Origin: JAIBBV01 sp044347745 | GTDB lineage: Bacteria; Bdellovibrionota_C; UBA2361; JAFLCA01 | Length of the DNA: 7,435 nt | Direction: 5' to 3' | NCBI GenBank assembly: GCA_044347745.1 | Contig: JBIKUD010000080.1 | Location: 1 to 7,435 of the forward strand | Shown: piece by piece, positions 6,258 through 7,435 of the stretch | Position numbering within the stretch: the stretch's first letter is position 1 | Layout of the letters: the number at the start of each line of letters is the position of its first letter | Notes under the pieces: generated by a model | What the model was told of the DNA's origin: nothing | The model's input: only the letters and a program-made list of their open reading frames with translations | Databases searched by the model: none | Position numbers and translations under genes: made by a program

Positions 6258-6896
6258 ATGCACATCAGCCGCAAGCAAAGTTTGGTTATAGCCGTTGGCA
6301 CTTTGTTTCTCTTTTTTGTCATCAGCATTCTAGGGTTACAACCCAAAGCAAGCTTAAAAGCGAAACAGAAGCCAATCCCAACTCCCGTAAGCACCGTCGC
6401 CTCACCAGCTCCTGAAACAAACACTGTCGGAACACCTAGCGACTCCAAATTCACCCTCAAAGAGTTTCATCGTAGCGAGGTAAGAGATGGTAAGAAGCTC
6501 TGGGAAATTTTTGGTTCAGAAGGTCAGTTAATGCCCGAACAAAACGCCGTGCGCATCTTACGCACCAAGCTCTCCCTGTTTCGGCCTGACGGTACTCAAA
6601 TTGATATGACTGCCAACGAAGCTGTCGTGGTACTTCAAGGCGCGGGTATTGCTGCGGCCGAGCTCAACGGAGCGGTAGAAGTGGTCAAAGACAAAACATA
6701 CAGGCTCAAAACAGAAAAATTGGTATATCACAAAGCCGCAAATGAAGTCAGTTCTCCAGTATTAGTTCAGATATCTGGCCCACTTTTGTCTGTGCAAGGT
6801 ATGGGACTTAAGGGAGATTTAATAAAGAATAACTTTGTACTCACCAAAAACGTGAAAAGCAAAATTAGTCCGGGAGAAAAGCCTAATGCACCATAA
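6258..6896 (+). CDS. lptC: LPS export protein LptC, inner-membrane anchored
   Basis: LptC passes lipopolysaccharide from the LptB2FG transporter to the periplasmic bridge made by LptA. Residues 1-7 are short and basic, 8-27 form one membrane anchor (LVIAVGTLFLFFVISILGL core), and the rest is periplasmic. Residues 35-64 are a Pro/Ser/Thr-rich linker with no predicted fold. The beta-jellyroll domain runs from about 65 to 203: FTLKEFHRSE, LWEIFGSEGQ, IDMTANEAVV, AELNGAVEVV, YRLKTEKLVYH and, near the end, GMGLKGDLIKNNFVLTKNV. The last piece resembles the conserved glycine and aspartate region of the family. At 212 residues it is slightly longer than the E. coli protein (about 190), largely through the linker. 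It has no clear ribosome site and starts 9 bases after kdsA; it overlaps lptA by 11 bases. Confidence 0.88.
   Translation: MHISRKQSLVIAVGTLFLFFVISILGLQPKASLKAKQKPIPTPVSTVASPAPETNTVGTPSDSKFTLKEFHRSEVRDGKKLWEIFGSEGQLMPEQNAVRILRTKLSLFRPDGTQIDMTANEAVVVLQGAGIAAAELNGAVEVVKDKTYRLKTEKLVYHKAANEVSSPVLVQISGPLLSVQGMGLKGDLIKNNFVLTKNVKSKISPGEKPNAP
6872..6876 (+). promoter_or_regulatory. Ribosome binding site of lptA inside the lptC coding end
   Basis: GGGAG lies 9 bases before the ATG at 6886 and inside the last codons of lptC. It fixes the lptA start and shows that the 11-base overlap with lptC is a real gene junction. It may allow both reinitiation and independent ribosome entry. Confidence 0.65.
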
Positions 6897-7435
6897 AGTC
6901 TCACGAACCAGTTTTCAAAGAACTCCACAATCTCGCCTCAGTCATGGCGCTTTGGCTCTTTGTTTTTTTTGCTTTACCGCAATAATTCTGCCACAGGCTT
7001 CAGTCTTGGCAGAAGCAGGTACGCAACTAAACACCGCAAAAAACCCATTTAACAGTCCCGATTTCAATAAATCTCCAACGTTCATAAATGCCGACTCCCT
7101 TCAACTAAGCACTCAATCGAGGCAATTCCTTTATAAAGGAAACGTTGAAGTGAAACATGGGGACATGACGCTCACAGCTGAGCTACTCGAAGGCACCTAT
7201 AATGAGCAGAATAAAATTCAGCGCCTTACCGCTCGTCAGAATGTAGTGATTCTTAAAGGCTCAGATATTCGCGCAACCAGCAACAATGCAAATTACGAAG
7301 CTGACAAAGAGGTTGTCACACTTACCGAAAACCCCGAGCTGACCCAAAATGGTAGTATGCTGAGTGCCGATTTAATTCGATTATTTCTTAAAGAAGATCG
7401 AAGCGAAGCTCAGGGACAGGTGCGGGTAAAACTGG
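6886..7435 (+). CDS. lptA: LPS transport periplasmic protein LptA (OstA domain), 3' end outside the window
   Basis: LptA subunits form the periplasmic bridge that carries lipopolysaccharide from LptC to the outer-membrane LptD. The frame starts at an ATG overlapping the last 11 bases of lptC and stays open for 183 codons to the window edge. Residues 1-20 are basic and polar, 21-35 form a hydrophobic core (ALALCFFCFTAIIL), and a signal peptidase I site is likely at about 42-43 (SVLA then EA). The OstA/LptA beta-sheet domain starts near residue 64: PTFINADSLQL, FLYKGNVEVKHGDMTLTAELLEG, IQRLTARQNVVILKG, NNANYEADKEVVTLTENPEL and MLSADLIRLFL. These follow the usual repeat of strand pairs with G-N-V and A-D/A-N motifs. 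The n-region is longer than in E. coli LptA. lptB would be expected next, but it is outside the window. Confidence 0.9.
   Translation, partial: MHHKVSRTSFQRTPQSRLSHGALALCFFCFTAIILPQASVLAEAGTQLNTAKNPFNSPDFNKSPTFINADSLQLSTQSRQFLYKGNVEVKHGDMTLTAELLEGTYNEQNKIQRLTARQNVVILKGSDIRATSNNANYEADKEVVTLTENPELTQNGSMLSADLIRLFLKEDRSEAQGQVRVKL

Noticed and set aside
1..7435. Mobile elements, CRISPR arrays, tRNA or rRNA genes, toxin-antitoxin pairs or defence islands
   Set aside because: I saw no transposase motifs, regularly spaced repeats, tRNA T-loops or rRNA segments on either strand, and the gene content is core metabolism and envelope assembly.

Overview
The window looks like an ordinary chromosomal segment of a Gram-negative bacterium with mid-40s percent G+C (judged by eye). 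The order CTP synthase (pyrG), KDO-8-phosphate synthase (kdsA), lptC, lptA resembles the arrangement I associate with delta-type proteobacteria and related lineages. A PcnB-type poly(A) polymerase with a basic tail fits a proteobacterium-like genome. I cannot name a genus.

Layout. Bases 1-932 hold the 3' two thirds of a phosphomannomutase/phosphoglucomutase on the plus strand. A 72-residue minus-strand gene of unknown function (925-1143) meets it tail to tail and overlaps it by 8 bases. A stretch of about 280 bases (1144-1420) follows with no convincing gene. It holds a perfect 7-bp inverted repeat just upstream of the small gene and leads into pcnB. Next come pcnB (about 1421-2752, start uncertain) and, 28 bases later, an unrecognised six-helix membrane protein (2781-3539), probably one transcription unit. 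A 164-base gap then precedes a tightly packed operon: pyrG (3704-5410), kdsA (5412-6248, 1-base gap), lptC (6258-6896, 9-base gap) and lptA (6886 to the window edge, overlapping lptC by 11 bases).

How the genes fit together. The last four link nucleotide supply to outer-membrane building. PyrG makes CTP, which is needed to activate KDO as CMP-KDO. KdsA makes KDO-8-phosphate. LptC and LptA carry finished lipopolysaccharide from the inner membrane across the periplasm. The mutase at the left edge supplies hexose-1-phosphates for the same envelope, but it is not in the same transcription unit. PcnB acts separately, adding poly(A) tails that mark RNA for decay.

I found no mobile element, CRISPR array, tRNA, rRNA or clearly novel multi-gene system. 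The points most worth a second look are the 72-residue protein with its upstream inverted repeat, the ambiguous 5' region of pcnB, the unknown membrane protein paired with pcnB, and the absence of kdsC and kdsD between kdsA and lptC.
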